The notes under the pieces were generated by a model, which was given only the letters and a program-made list of their open reading frames with translations, was not told where the DNA came from and did not search any database. Both the position numbers and the translations under genes were made by a program. Shown here piece after piece: positions 20,213 through 29,376 of a stretch of 64,000 nt of DNA (within the stretch, counting starts at the first letter, position 1; each line of letters opens with the position of its first letter). The stretch is from contig NC_016584.1 of the NCBI RefSeq assembly GCF_000235605.1, positions 1,166,001-1,230,000 on the forward strand, given 5' to 3'. Source of the stretch: Desulfosporosinus orientis DSM 765 (GTDB taxonomy: Bacteria > Bacillota > Desulfitobacteriia > Desulfitobacteriales > Desulfitobacteriaceae).

Positions 20213-21625
20213 ATGATAAAAAAATACAATGATTCAGACGATTTGATGGTTGAACTTAATGCTATTTTCGAATCATCCTATGACGGCATATATTTGACTG
20301 ATTCTGAAGGGAATACGTTACGTGTTAATAGTGCATATCAACGAATTACAGGTTTATCACTTGAACAGCTAATAGGCAAGAATATTAAAGACATAGTGAA
20401 GCAAGGGTTAATCAGTGAATCGATAACCTTTAAAGTACTGGAACAGAGAAAAACAATTACAATGAAACAGACGATCAGTACTGGAAAGGAAATCTTAGTT
20501 ACAGGAAACCCAATTTTTAATAATCAGGGGGAAATTATCAGAGTTGTCACTAACGTTAGAGATATGACTGAGCTTAATAACTTAGAAAGAAAATTAGAAC
20601 ATTCCAGGGAGCTCCAAGTCTTCTATGAGCGCGAAATTCATCAACTTAAGAATAAACGGAATCACAAGAAGATAATCTTTAAAAGCGGGCAAATGCAAAA
20701 TGCAATTGAAATGGGAGAACGTCTTGCTAGAGTGGATACTACGGTTCTAATTCAAGGGGAATCAGGGGTAGGTAAAGAATTAATAGCTGAGCTAATTCAT
20801 GAAAATAGCTCGAGATCCTTAAAAGGAACTTATATAAAAATTAATTGCGGTGCGATACCTGGAGATCTACTGGAATCAGAACTCTTTGGCTATGAAGAAG
20901 GTGCTTTCACCAGCGCGCGAAAAGGTGGAAAAGCGGGATTATTTGAAATTGCCGATGGCGGTACAATTTTTCTAGATGAAATCGCAGAACTTCCACTTAA
21001 ACTCCAAGCGAAATTGTTAAGAGTGCTTCAGGATAAAGAGTTGACAAGATTGGGGGGGGCAAAACCAATCAAGCCTGATGTCAGAGTTGTCTCCGCGACA
21101 AATAAAGATTTGTATGAGATGGTAAAACAAAAATTATTTCGTGAAGACCTTTACTATCGACTTAATGTTGTGCCACTGTTAATACCTCCTTTGCGTGATA
21201 GAGTAGAGGATATTCTGCCGTTAACCTCATATTATCTGGAATACTTTGCAAAGAAGCATAAGATTATTAAAACACTTTCCCCTAAAACGATGAAGTGCTT
21301 CTTATCCTATTCATGGCCCGGAAATATCAGAGAATTAATAAATACTCTTGAAAGACTGATAGTGACGGTAGATCATAATATTTTAGAGCCAACGGATTTA
21401 CCCAAGGCATTATTGTCAGAAATCCAAATTCCCGAACTTCATGCAAGCTACTCTTTAATAGATTCGGTAGCTTGTTTGGAGAAGAAAATGATAACGAAAG
21501 CCTTAATGGAACTAAGAACAACTAGAAAAGCTGCAAAAAAATTAGGGATTAGTCAATCCTGTTTGATAAAAAAAGCCAAAAAATACGGCATTATTTTTCA
21601 GAATTCTTGGTCTACTGAAAACTAA
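20213..21625 (+). CDS. Sigma-54-dependent activator (PAS-AAA+-Fis) with GAFTSA loop
   Basis: This 470-residue enhancer-binding protein has one PAS domain (about 12-118, with TDSEGNTLRVNSAYQRITG). The AAA+ domain has Walker A GESGVGKE, Walker B FLDEIA and finger FREDLYYRLN. A Fis helix-turn-helix closes it (TRKAAKKLGISQSC). The sigma-54 contact loop reads GAFTSA instead of GAFTGA (Ser at residue 234). It lies directly upstream of a sigma-54 promoter (21910) and the permease/ADH/AOR operon, which is its most likely target. PAS-type sensors of this kind often bind small organic ligands. That assignment is inference by position. Confidence 0.9.
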   Translation: MIKKYNDSDDLMVELNAIFESSYDGIYLTDSEGNTLRVNSAYQRITGLSLEQLIGKNIKDIVKQGLISESITFKVLEQRKTITMKQTISTGKEILVTGNPIFNNQGEIIRVVTNVRDMTELNNLERKLEHSRELQVFYEREIHQLKNKRNHKKIIFKSGQMQNAIEMGERLARVDTTVLIQGESGVGKELIAELIHENSSRSLKGTYIKINCGAIPGDLLESELFGYEEGAFTSARKGGKAGLFEIADGGTIFLDEIAELPLKLQAKLLRVLQDKELTRLGGAKPIKPDVRVVSATNKDLYEMVKQKLFREDLYYRLNVVPLLIPPLRDRVEDILPLTSYYLEYFAKKHKIIKTLSPKTMKCFLSYSWPGNIRELINTLERLIVTVDHNILEPTDLPKALLSEIQIPELHASYSLIDSVACLEKKMITKALMELRTTRKAAKKLGISQSCLIKKAKKYGIIFQNSWSTEN

Positions 21626-21648
21626 TATGCTTTTACATATTTACCTGC

Positions 21649-21688
21649 ACTCAGCGATTCAATTTGATTCCAAATTGAATCGCTGAGT
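21649..21688 (+). terminator. Terminator after the PAS activator gene
   Basis: A perfect 17-bp stem (21649-21665 with 21672-21688) with a 6-nt loop is followed by AAATTTTT. Confidence 0.85.
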
Positions 21689-21828
21689 AAATTTTTAATC
21701 ATGGATAAAAATGATTGTTCATTGTATTTGCTTTAATTTAATCTTGTTGGAATAAATTTGTTTGGTTTTGTTGTTGTTTGCAGTTTAATTATAAGAATTA
21801 TAAGAATTAAAAAATTTTTCAATAAATT

Positions 21829-21851
21829 TGAGTCCTAATGGACTCAGTTTT
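21829..21851 (+). promoter_or_regulatory. Dyad TGAGTCC-TAAT-GGACTCA upstream of the sigma-54 promoter
   Basis: A perfect 7-bp dyad with a 4-nt centre lies about 65-80 bp before the sigma-54 -24 element and is followed by GTTTTT. It could be a small terminator or, given its position, an enhancer site for the activator encoded upstream. The other sigma-54 regions in this window also contain AGTCCA or TGGACT words. The remainder of 21689-21909 is AT-rich and empty to my eye. Confidence 0.4.
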
Positions 21852-21909
21852 TCATTTAATAAAATTGTGTTCTATCGACGAAATGCCGAATTAACTGATT
21901 TTTCAAAAA

Positions 21910-21925
21910 TGGCACAATAATTGCT
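21910..21925 (+). promoter_or_regulatory. Sigma-54 promoter of the permease/ADH/AOR operon
   Basis: TGGCAC-AATAA-TTGCT matches the -24/-12 consensus (TGGCAC-N5-TTGCA) with one change. It lies 90 nt upstream of the permease ATG and downstream of a sigma-54 activator gene. A GAAAGGAGG without a start codon follows at 21947-21955 in the leader. Confidence 0.85.
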
Positions 21926-22014
21926 AATATAAAACGATAGTATTGTGAAAGGAGGTTATAATAACGGTCATTATTTTTATGATCATATGACTATCTAAAA
22001 AAAGGGGGATTAGT

Positions 22015-23418
22015 ATGGCCTTTATGTTGCCAAGTGCACGAAGAAAACAAGGAGATGAACAACCTTATATTCCAATGGGAATCTTTAAATTTAGACTACC
22101 TTTTATCCACTATGGTGTTGAGGTACCGGAAATAATCCAAGCTATTTTTATGTTTGTGACCGGACTAGGGGCAACAGCGTTTCTTCAAGATATGTTCGGT
22201 ATTTCTTTTGAAGTAGCGTTGACAATTGTTTTATTTCACGAGATAACTTACAGTTTGCACCAGTTATTTGGAGACCCTATTATAGCCGGTTGGATAACAC
22301 CTGCCGTTCCGCTAACCATTGGGTTTCTATCAAAGTATGCTATGGGTGTGGATCGAATCGAGGCACTCATAGCCTTGCAGATCACGGTTGGTTTATTATT
22401 CCTTGTGTTAGGTGTTACCGGATTGGCTAAAAAATTGTTGGACATTGTACCTAATTCAATGAAAGCTGGCATCATTTTAGGAGCAGGTATGGCTGCAGTT
22501 ATTGGTAAATATGGTTTTTTACCCCTTGCTTCAGGAGGCGTAGGATTTGCCAAATATCCTGTATCCATGTCGGTGGGAATTGTGATTGCGTTTTTTCTTC
22601 TCTATGCCAGAGGATTTAAGGAAATGAAGAAAAAAGCTGGCTCTATTATTACTACCCTTGCCAAATATGGAATGGTACCAGGAATAATCGGTGCCATGAT
22701 CGTTGGAATGTTAGTAGGCGAGGTTCCAGTTCCTAAGATTACTGAATGGGGCTTCTTTGTTCCTCGTATTAGCGAAGTATTTCAAACCTATAATGCATTT
22801 GGGATAGGCTTTCCAAGTTTATCTGTCTTCATCGCAGCATTGCCGATGGCAGTAGTAGCTTACATTATCGCTTTTGGAGACATCGTAATTGGCCAAACAA
22901 TAATAGAGAAAGCTAATGAATTTCGAGATGACGAAGAAATCGATATGAACCCAAATCGAACCAATATTTTATGCGGCTTCAGAAATATGATAGAAGGGAC
23001 GTTCTTTCCAACACTTACTCTTTCAGGTCCGCTCTGGGCTGCTATGACAGTATCAGTAGCAGAACGATATAAACAAGGGCGTCAAGCTATGGATTCCATC
23101 TTTGGAGGCTCAGGAACCTTTAATATTGTAAAGTGGATGTGTGTTTTGTCGCTGCCGCTAGTAGCTTTCTTTAGACCAATACTCCCGATTGCTATCGCTC
23201 TTACTATTATGGTACAAGGGTTCGCTTGTTTCTATATTGCCATGGAGATGGTAAAAACAAAAGAAGAACAAGGGGTAGCAGGAGTTGTTGGTGCTATTTT
23301 AGCTATTGGAGGTCCTATTTATGGGCTGGCGTCGGGAATTATCCTTTATATAGTAGTACAAAAGCTAGGGGTACCAGGAGGAAGAATAAGTAATCAGGTT
23401 AATAAGGCAGTAAATTAA
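22015..23418 (+). CDS. Putative NCS2/SulP-fold permease
   Basis: This 467-residue membrane protein has about 12-14 hydrophobic segments. The layout suggests the UraA/SulP-like fold, with a central FGDIVIGQTIIEKANEF stretch similar in position to the substrate motif of xanthine/uracil permeases. I am not sure of the family and the substrate is unknown. The start ATG follows AGGGGGAT. It is the first gene after the sigma-54 promoter and is followed at 25 nt by an alcohol dehydrogenase. It probably imports the compound that the dehydrogenase and AOR then oxidise or reduce. Confidence 0.65.
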   Translation: MAFMLPSARRKQGDEQPYIPMGIFKFRLPFIHYGVEVPEIIQAIFMFVTGLGATAFLQDMFGISFEVALTIVLFHEITYSLHQLFGDPIIAGWITPAVPLTIGFLSKYAMGVDRIEALIALQITVGLLFLVLGVTGLAKKLLDIVPNSMKAGIILGAGMAAVIGKYGFLPLASGGVGFAKYPVSMSVGIVIAFFLLYARGFKEMKKKAGSIITTLAKYGMVPGIIGAMIVGMLVGEVPVPKITEWGFFVPRISEVFQTYNAFGIGFPSLSVFIAALPMAVVAYIIAFGDIVIGQTIIEKANEFRDDEEIDMNPNRTNILCGFRNMIEGTFFPTLTLSGPLWAAMTVSVAERYKQGRQAMDSIFGGSGTFNIVKWMCVLSLPLVAFFRPILPIAIALTIMVQGFACFYIAMEMVKTKEEQGVAGVVGAILAIGGPIYGLASGIILYIVVQKLGVPGGRISNQVNKAVN

Positions 23419-23443
23419 CAAAATTCAAGGAGGCAATCTACCA

Positions 23444-24595
23444 ATGACATTTAGTTCTTTTTCATTCAAAGTTCCAGGTGAAGTAATATATGGTGAAAAT
23501 AGTATTTCAAAATTGCCAGAAATACTCTCAACTATGAGCTTGACAAATGTATTGGTTATATCGGACCGAGGGTTAGAAGCAGCTGGAATGGTAAAAAAAA
23601 TAACGGATGTTCTGGATGCAGCTTCCACAAAGTATTCAATATTTCTGGACGTTGAAGCTAATCCATCGTGTGATACTGTTGATAAAGCAACAGCTATGTA
23701 CAAAATGGAAGGATTGAATGGTATTGTGTGTTTAGGGGGCGGTAGCCCAATGGATACAGCAAAGGCCATAGCAGTGCTGGCATCGAACGGCGGTAAAATC
23801 CAGGACTATGAGGGGGCTAACAAATTCAAAAGCACTTCGGTCCAAATCCTTGCTATACCTACAACAGCCGGTACAGGGAGCGAGGTAACTCCTTTTGCAG
23901 TTATAACAGATAAGGAGAAAAACTATAAGCTAACAGTCTTTAGTTATGAAATTGTGCCGGAAGTAGCTTTACTCGACCCTAGTATGATATCAACACTTCC
24001 GGCTCTAGTAGCGGCAGCAACGGGTATGGATGCCCTTACACATGCAGTAGAGTCCTACCTGTCACGAGCATCGTCTCTTTTTTCAGATGCTATGGCTGAG
24101 AAGGCAATGGAATTGATAGGTATGAACATTAGACGATTTGTAGCTAATCGAGGTGACGTTGAAGCCGCCTCTGGTATGTTGCTCGGTAGTATGTTTGCGG
24201 GGATAGCTTTTTCTTGGGCGAGGCTGGGAGATTGCCATGCAATGGCTCACCCATTAGGTGGATTTTTCGGAGTTCCGCACGGTATTGCAAACGCTATATT
24301 GCTGCCGACAATACTGGAATTTAATGCTCTTGCTGATAATGGAAAATACGAAAAAATATATAACTATATCAAACGTGCAGATAACGGTAGTTCATTTGTA
24401 CCGGAAATGTTGGTAAATGAAATAAAGGAATTGTTAGAGCAACTAAGCATTCCAAAAACCCTTTCGGAAGTTGGAGTAAAACAAGAATTAATCCATGACA
24501 TGGCGATTGATGCTATGAAAAGTGGGAATGTTCTGATTAATCCGCGCCAAACATTGTTAGCTGACATTGAGGCTCTCTATCAAAAAGCATTGTAA
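23444..24595 (+). CDS. Iron-containing (type III) alcohol dehydrogenase
   Basis: This 383-residue enzyme has the group III ADH motifs: GGGSPMDTAKAIA (NAD(P) binding), PTTAGTGSEVTPFAVI, and metal ligands in the D...H...H arrangement within GMDALTHAVESY and the HAMAHPLGGFFGVPHG block. It interconverts an alcohol or hydroxy acid with an aldehyde or ketone. The neighbour AOR could take the aldehyde to the acid with ferredoxin. The start ATG follows AAGGAGG. It is probably in the sigma-54-driven operon. Confidence 0.9.
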   Translation: MTFSSFSFKVPGEVIYGENSISKLPEILSTMSLTNVLVISDRGLEAAGMVKKITDVLDAASTKYSIFLDVEANPSCDTVDKATAMYKMEGLNGIVCLGGGSPMDTAKAIAVLASNGGKIQDYEGANKFKSTSVQILAIPTTAGTGSEVTPFAVITDKEKNYKLTVFSYEIVPEVALLDPSMISTLPALVAAATGMDALTHAVESYLSRASSLFSDAMAEKAMELIGMNIRRFVANRGDVEAASGMLLGSMFAGIAFSWARLGDCHAMAHPLGGFFGVPHGIANAILLPTILEFNALADNGKYEKIYNYIKRADNGSSFVPEMLVNEIKELLEQLSIPKTLSEVGVKQELIHDMAIDAMKSGNVLINPRQTLLADIEALYQKAL

Positions 24596-24661
24596 TATTC
24601 ATAAGGGGGTACAAAGTTTGACTTCGGTACCTCCTTATCTTACTTTAATTCGAAATGGAGA

Positions 24662-26362
24662 GTGTTGAAGTTGTTTATTTATAGAATTAATATGACAGAT
24701 AAAACGTTTATAAAAGAAGAAGTGTCCCAAAGATATAAACATTTAGGTGGAAGAGGATTTACTTCGCTTTTACTTAGTGATGAACTGGATCCGAAATCTT
24801 CTCCCCTTGGAGATGAAAACAAGCTGGTAATAGCACCGGGGCTGTTGACTGGTACAATTGCTCCATCATCAGGGCGCACTTCCATTGGGGCTAAAAGTCC
24901 TTTAACTGGAACCATCAAAGAGAGTAATGCAGGAGGAACTGCAGGGCAGTATTTAGCGGGTCATAATATTAAAGCTTTGATAATCGAACATCTTCCTAAA
25001 GATAAAGAAGATTCTTCGATTATTATCGTAGAAAAAAATAATTTAAGATTAGAAGTCAGAAATAACCTAAGGGGATTGGGAAATTACGATACCGTAGCTA
25101 ATCTACGAAGTGAATTCGGAGATCAGTGTTCGATTATTTCGATTGGTCCTGCTGGTGAAGTGGGGTCAGCTATGGCAACAATAGCATTCAGCGATCCTGA
25201 AGGAAGACCATCAAGGCATGCCGGAAGAGGCGGCTTAGGTGCTGTGATGGGAAGTAAAGGTGTTAAAGCAATTGTTATTAGTAAATCGAATGATTCTGTT
25301 CCTGAACCCCGGGATAAGACGAGATTTTTGGAAATCGTCAAGAAATTTTCGCTTGAATTATATCAAACTAAAAAAGGACTTAGAGATTATGGAACCGCTT
25401 TATTAGTTAATGCCATTAATGCTGTAGGAGGGTTACCGACTCGTAACTTTAGTATGGGATATAATGACCAAGCTGAAGAGTTTAGTGGAGAAAGGCTTAA
25501 TCAATTATGTAACGAAAGAAAGGGACAAACCGGACATGCCTGTTCAAGAGGTTGTGCAGTACGATGTTCCAATGTCTTTAATAATGGCCAAGGCGATTAT
25601 GTAACCGCGAGTTTAGAGTATGAAACGATTGCCTTGTTAGGTTCGAATTGTGGAATCAATAATCTAGATGAAATTGCTCAGTTAGACAGACTGTGCGATG
25701 ATCTGGGTTTGGATACGATGGAGACGGGTGTAAGTTTGGGTGTTGCTATGGAAGGGGGTGCTTTGCAATTTGGTCATTTTGAGCAAATGAAAGAAGCTAT
25801 TAATGATATCGTAACAGGGGTTAAAATAGGCCGAATCATTGGACAGGGAGCTGTTGCAACAGGGAGAATACTAAAGGTTAGCAGAGTTCCTGCGGTTAAA
25901 GGTCAAGGATTATCGGCATATGATCCGCGAGCTTTGAAGGGCACTGGAGTAACTTATGCTACCTCGCCTATGGGAGCGGATCATACTTCCGGCAACTGCC
26001 TGCCAGGACGCGGAGGATTAAAACCTTATGAAGATAATGGTCAAGTTGATCTATCAAAAAATTTACAGATCATAACCATGATCTGCGATTTCCTGGGGAT
26101 TTGTATTTTCGTCGGACCAGTACAAGAGAATATGCCAGTATTTTCAGCTTTAGCAAGCTCCTTTACTGGCGAAGAAATAAATGAAGAAAAGCTATATGAT
26201 CTAGCCCGTTCGATCCTAGAAAAAGAAGTTGAATTTAATGTATTAGCAGGAATCGACAATGAACAAAATGATCTGCCTAGGTTTTTTAGAGAAGAACCTT
26301 TGCCTAACAATGGATACTTTTTTGATATACCAGCAGAGGAATTAAAGAATTTTAAATACTAA
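24662..26362 (+). CDS. Aldehyde:ferredoxin oxidoreductase family protein
   Basis: About 566 residues with the AOR layout. The N-terminal part has GGRGFTSLLL, then APGLLTGTIAPSSGR and the GGTAG and GRGGLGAVMGSKG blocks that bind the tungsto- or molybdopterin. A cluster motif CSRGCAVRC (CX3CX3C) lies near residues 297-305, and a later cysteine sits in DFLGICIF. AORs oxidise aldehydes to acids and reduce ferredoxin, or run in reverse. The start is uncertain: GTG at 24662, or TTG at 24665 or 24671. GGAG at 24657-24660 best fits the TTG at 24671. It is the last gene before the terminator at 26406. Confidence 0.88.
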   Translation: MLKLFIYRINMTDKTFIKEEVSQRYKHLGGRGFTSLLLSDELDPKSSPLGDENKLVIAPGLLTGTIAPSSGRTSIGAKSPLTGTIKESNAGGTAGQYLAGHNIKALIIEHLPKDKEDSSIIIVEKNNLRLEVRNNLRGLGNYDTVANLRSEFGDQCSIISIGPAGEVGSAMATIAFSDPEGRPSRHAGRGGLGAVMGSKGVKAIVISKSNDSVPEPRDKTRFLEIVKKFSLELYQTKKGLRDYGTALLVNAINAVGGLPTRNFSMGYNDQAEEFSGERLNQLCNERKGQTGHACSRGCAVRCSNVFNNGQGDYVTASLEYETIALLGSNCGINNLDEIAQLDRLCDDLGLDTMETGVSLGVAMEGGALQFGHFEQMKEAINDIVTGVKIGRIIGQGAVATGRILKVSRVPAVKGQGLSAYDPRALKGTGVTYATSPMGADHTSGNCLPGRGGLKPYEDNGQVDLSKNLQIITMICDFLGICIFVGPVQENMPVFSALASSFTGEEINEEKLYDLARSILEKEVEFNVLAGIDNEQNDLPRFFREEPLPNNGYFFDIPAEELKNFKY

Positions 26363-26405
26363 TAGTCAAAAATTTCGGTATGATTTATTTCCCACTAATT
26401 ATTAG

Positions 26406-26439
26406 GAACGCTGATTCAAATGTATCCAGCGTTCTTTTT
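26406..26439 (+). terminator. Terminator after the AOR gene
   Basis: GAACGCTG pairs with CAGCGTTC around a 13-nt loop and is followed by TTTTTA. The remaining gap to 26698 is AT-rich with no further signal I can support. Confidence 0.85.
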
Positions 26440-26698
26440 ATTGCTTTTATAAACAATGCTAGTCTTTATTTAATAAGTGAATTAATTTGTATTATCATTG
26501 TATTCTTAAAAGATCATAAGGAAAAAGGTTTCCTTAGAAGGCTTACAATAAATAGACTAAGCTTTAAATACATTATTTTGTATATTATTATTATTAATTG
26601 TAATTGATATTATTGATATCAATTACTTTAACAATTTGCTAATGAGAAAAATGACGGGTATAGTAAAGAATGCAAGTAGAACATAGGAGTGAAAAGTG

Positions 26699-27571
26699 AT
26701 GGCAGAACAAGAAAGTAACCAATTTAATAAAAATCCTCAAGAATGTAAAAATCATTTGCTTTATCAAAAGGATGGATTTTTAGCAAGGATTATACTAAAC
26801 AGACCTGAGAAGTACAATGCCTTTTCTTTACCGATGATTAATAAATGGGCAGAAGCTTTACAAGATGCCCAGGAGGATCAAACTATTAGGGTTATTGTGG
26901 TAACTGCCAAAGGTAAGGCTTTTTCTACTGGTGGTGATGTCGATGCCATGTTACAAGGAAAGGGATTTCTCGGGTGCGATGACAATAATGAGACTTGGGG
27001 TGTGAAGGCCATTGACCGTAAGCGATCTTTGACGAATCATATCCATAAAATTGCTCTAACATTAGAACTGATGGATAAGCCTGTAATTTGTGGTATTAAT
27101 GGAATGGCGATAGGGGCAGGCCTTGATATGGCGCTAATGTGTGATATCAGGATTGCCGCAGCAGATGCCCAACTTTCTGCAGGCTATGTAAAAGCTGGTG
27201 TTGTTCCGGGTGACGGTGGAGCTTTCTATATGCCACGTTTGGTAGGAGTTGCTAACGCTTTGGAACTCTTATGGACGGGAGAGTTCATTTCTGCATCTGA
27301 GGCAAAAGAAATGGGTATGATCAACAAAGTAGTTCCTGCTCAGGAATTAGAATATGCCACCTTAGAGTTAGCCAAAAAAATTGCCGAATCTCCTCCAGTA
27401 TGCGTTCAAATGATTAAACGGGCCGTTTATTCTGCACAACGAACGAACGACTTGCGAACTGCTTTAGATTTAATTTCTTCGCAAATGGCAATTGTCTCGG
27501 AAATGTCCGACCATAAAGAAGGACTAAATGCGCTTAAGGAGAAGCGTAAGCCGCTCTTTACTGGACAATAA
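26699..27571 (+). CDS. Enoyl-CoA hydratase/isomerase family protein (crotonase fold)
   Basis: This 290-residue protein has the crotonase core: INRPEKYNAF-like LNRPEKYNAF, the oxyanion-hole AFSTGGDVDAM, and GAGLDMALMCDIRIAA. Where classic hydratases have two catalytic Glu, the first position is Asp-like (GAGLD) and the second block reads GVVPGDGGA, so its reaction may differ from simple crotonyl-CoA hydration. The upstream GTG at 26696 is possible, but AGGAGT spacing favours the ATG at 26699. It is the only intact crotonase in the window, while the one in the hbd-thiolase operon is broken. It is flanked by terminators, so it is monocistronic. Confidence 0.85.
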   Translation: MAEQESNQFNKNPQECKNHLLYQKDGFLARIILNRPEKYNAFSLPMINKWAEALQDAQEDQTIRVIVVTAKGKAFSTGGDVDAMLQGKGFLGCDDNNETWGVKAIDRKRSLTNHIHKIALTLELMDKPVICGINGMAIGAGLDMALMCDIRIAAADAQLSAGYVKAGVVPGDGGAFYMPRLVGVANALELLWTGEFISASEAKEMGMINKVVPAQELEYATLELAKKIAESPPVCVQMIKRAVYSAQRTNDLRTALDLISSQMAIVSEMSDHKEGLNALKEKRKPLFTGQ

Positions 27572-27736
27572 GCAATGATCTGTTAGAGAACATTAATCTT
27601 TCATTGTATACAATAATTCTTACTGGAAAATAAAAGATTATGGCTTGTGAAAGATTCTTAATCTGATCGGACAGAAGTTGAGAATTGAACGATTGTTTTG
27701 GGGAATATGACTTGTATGTAGAACTTAAGAGAGGCC

Positions 27737-27774
27737 CAGGAATAGGAAGATACATTCCTATTCCTGTTTTTTTT
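27737..27774 (+). terminator. Terminator after the crotonase-fold gene
   Basis: A perfect 12-bp stem CAGGAATAGGAA / TTCCTATTCCTG with a 6-nt loop is followed by eight T. The rest of 27572-27963 is very AT-rich and I see no gene in it. Confidence 0.9.
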
Positions 27775-27963
27775 CTGATTTTATCAAATAAAAAAATGTC
27801 TTACTATGGGATTATTTAAAAAAAATAAATCAATAATAATAAAGATATTTAAAAATGCATAATTTAGGTCATAAAAATTTTTTAAAGATTCAGAATTTTA
27901 TGATTAAATCCATTGTTTATCTGTCAATATCTAGATAAAATATGTTATAGGAGGTGTTGATGC

Positions 27964-28224
27964 GTGAGAGTATATGTAAAAGAGAAAATCGATTATCTTC
28001 AAGCGCTGGCCTATTCAATCCATAAAGGTGAAGAAAGGGAGATTAGACAGTCATTAGAATTCCTTCTCACAGTTGTTGCCTTAGAATGTGACCCTGGGCA
28101 GGTTACTACACTCGTAAACTTTGCCAATAGTATTAAATTTGACCGTGAATTATACTCTGACAGGTCAGAAGGAAGAAACCTAATTAATTTTCAACTAACA
28201 AATTACAATTATCAATTAGACTAA
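27964..28224 (+). CDS. Small hypothetical protein
   Basis: This encodes 86 residues, mostly helical in appearance, acidic-basic mixed, with no membrane segment and no recognised motif. The GTG start is preceded by AGGAGG with 9-nt spacing. The nearer ATG at 27960 is in another frame. It is followed by a large inverted repeat at 28266. I cannot suggest a function. Confidence 0.55.
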   Translation: MRVYVKEKIDYLQALAYSIHKGEEREIRQSLEFLLTVVALECDPGQVTTLVNFANSIKFDRELYSDRSEGRNLINFQLTNYNYQLD

Positions 28225-28265
28225 CGGAATTTACCAAAACATCTGTTGGCAAGACAAAAAAAGTT

Positions 28266-28318
28266 TTGCACCTGATTTATGAAAAATCCGTAGAGGATTT
28301 TTCATAAATCAGGTGCAA
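28266..28318. repeat. Perfect 24-bp inverted repeat
   Basis: The arms at 28266-28289 and 28295-28318 are perfectly complementary, separated by GTAGA. There is no long T run on the plus strand. On the minus strand the stem is followed by AACTTTTTTT, so it looks like a terminator for leftward transcription or a bidirectional structure. No gene enters from the right on the minus strand. The gap to 28467 holds nothing else that I can support. Confidence 0.7.
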
Positions 28319-28467
28319 TTCAATTTATTTATACAATGATAAAAATAATAAAGTTTGTGAATTATATAATAATTTTAGTAAAAGGGTTATAATGAATTGA
28401 CAATTGTTCGCTCATAAATGGTTTGTGGGTTGACATATAAAATCTATTGTGGAAGGATAGGGATAGC

Positions 28468-29280
28468 ATGAAGGTTAATACGATGTTTTTTAGTGCCACA
28501 GGAACCACTAGAAAAGTAGTGTCGAGAATCGCTGAGAAAATTTCTGAGAACCTCGAAAAAGGAATGGTTGTAAAGAGTTTTGATTTTACACTACCCAATG
28601 CTAGAAAAGAACCCGTGTCTTTTACAAAAGAGGAAATAGTGGTTGTAGGAGTTCCAGTCATTGCGGGAAGAGTTCCCAATGTATTATTAAAATATTTGAA
28701 TTCTATCAAGGGTAATGACGCCTTAGCAATTGCAGTAGTTCTTTACGGAAATAGAAATTATGATGATGCTTTAATAGAGTTGAGAGATATCCTTCAGCTG
28801 AACGGTTTTAAAGTAATTGCTGGCGGCGCGTTTATAGGCGAGCACTCATTTTCCAAAATTCTTGCCAAAGATAGACCGGATGAAAAGGATATGGCAATTG
28901 CCAGTGATTTTGCTGATCAAATATATTCAAAAATAACTGCCGAAGCTGATTTCCAAATTGTCAACGTCAAAGGAAAGTCTCCTTATCGCGATTATTATAG
29001 GCCTAAAAATCTACAAGGCGAACCAGTTGATATTCGGAAAGTCACTCCACTAACCAATAGCGATTGTAACAATTGTAAGCTTTGTGTAAGTGTCTGTCCT
29101 ATGGGTTCCATCGATAAGGAAGATGTGTCAAGGTTAATTGGAATCTGCATCAAATGTGGTGCTTGTATTAAGAATTGCCCTACTCAAGCCAAGTACTATG
29201 ATGATGAAGATTATCTAAGACATAAATACGAACTAGAAATTGAATTTGCTTCTCGAAGAGAACCAGAGCTATTTCTATAA
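28468..29280 (+). CDS. EFR1-type flavodoxin-ferredoxin fusion protein
   Basis: From this start the protein has 270 residues. The N-terminal half is flavodoxin-like, with the phosphate-loop SATGTTRK near residue 9, VVGVPVIAGRVPN and VLYGNRNYDDA. The C-terminal part carries two [4Fe-4S] motifs, CNNCKLCVSVCP and CIKCGACIKNCP. Such proteins move electrons between flavin and ferredoxin clusters in anaerobes, with partners mostly unknown. The frame opens at a TTG at 28447, but the family N-terminus and spacing from AAGGATAGGG suggest the ATG at 28468. It precedes a thioesterase by about 100 nt. Confidence 0.87.
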   Translation: MKVNTMFFSATGTTRKVVSRIAEKISENLEKGMVVKSFDFTLPNARKEPVSFTKEEIVVVGVPVIAGRVPNVLLKYLNSIKGNDALAIAVVLYGNRNYDDALIELRDILQLNGFKVIAGGAFIGEHSFSKILAKDRPDEKDMAIASDFADQIYSKITAEADFQIVNVKGKSPYRDYYRPKNLQGEPVDIRKVTPLTNSDCNNCKLCVSVCPMGSIDKEDVSRLIGICIKCGACIKNCPTQAKYYDDEDYLRHKYELEIEFASRREPELFL

Positions 29281-29376
29281 AAACTAAGATTCAGTCACAC
29301 CCCACTGTGTTAACAAATGATATACTAGGTCATTATGATATGTTTTAAAATAATTATAATTAGGAGATGATATATA

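Noticed and set aside
26380-26607. 75-codon frame downstream of the AOR gene
   Set aside because: It runs through the terminator hairpin at 26406-26439, has no good ribosome site and reflects AT-rich sequence.
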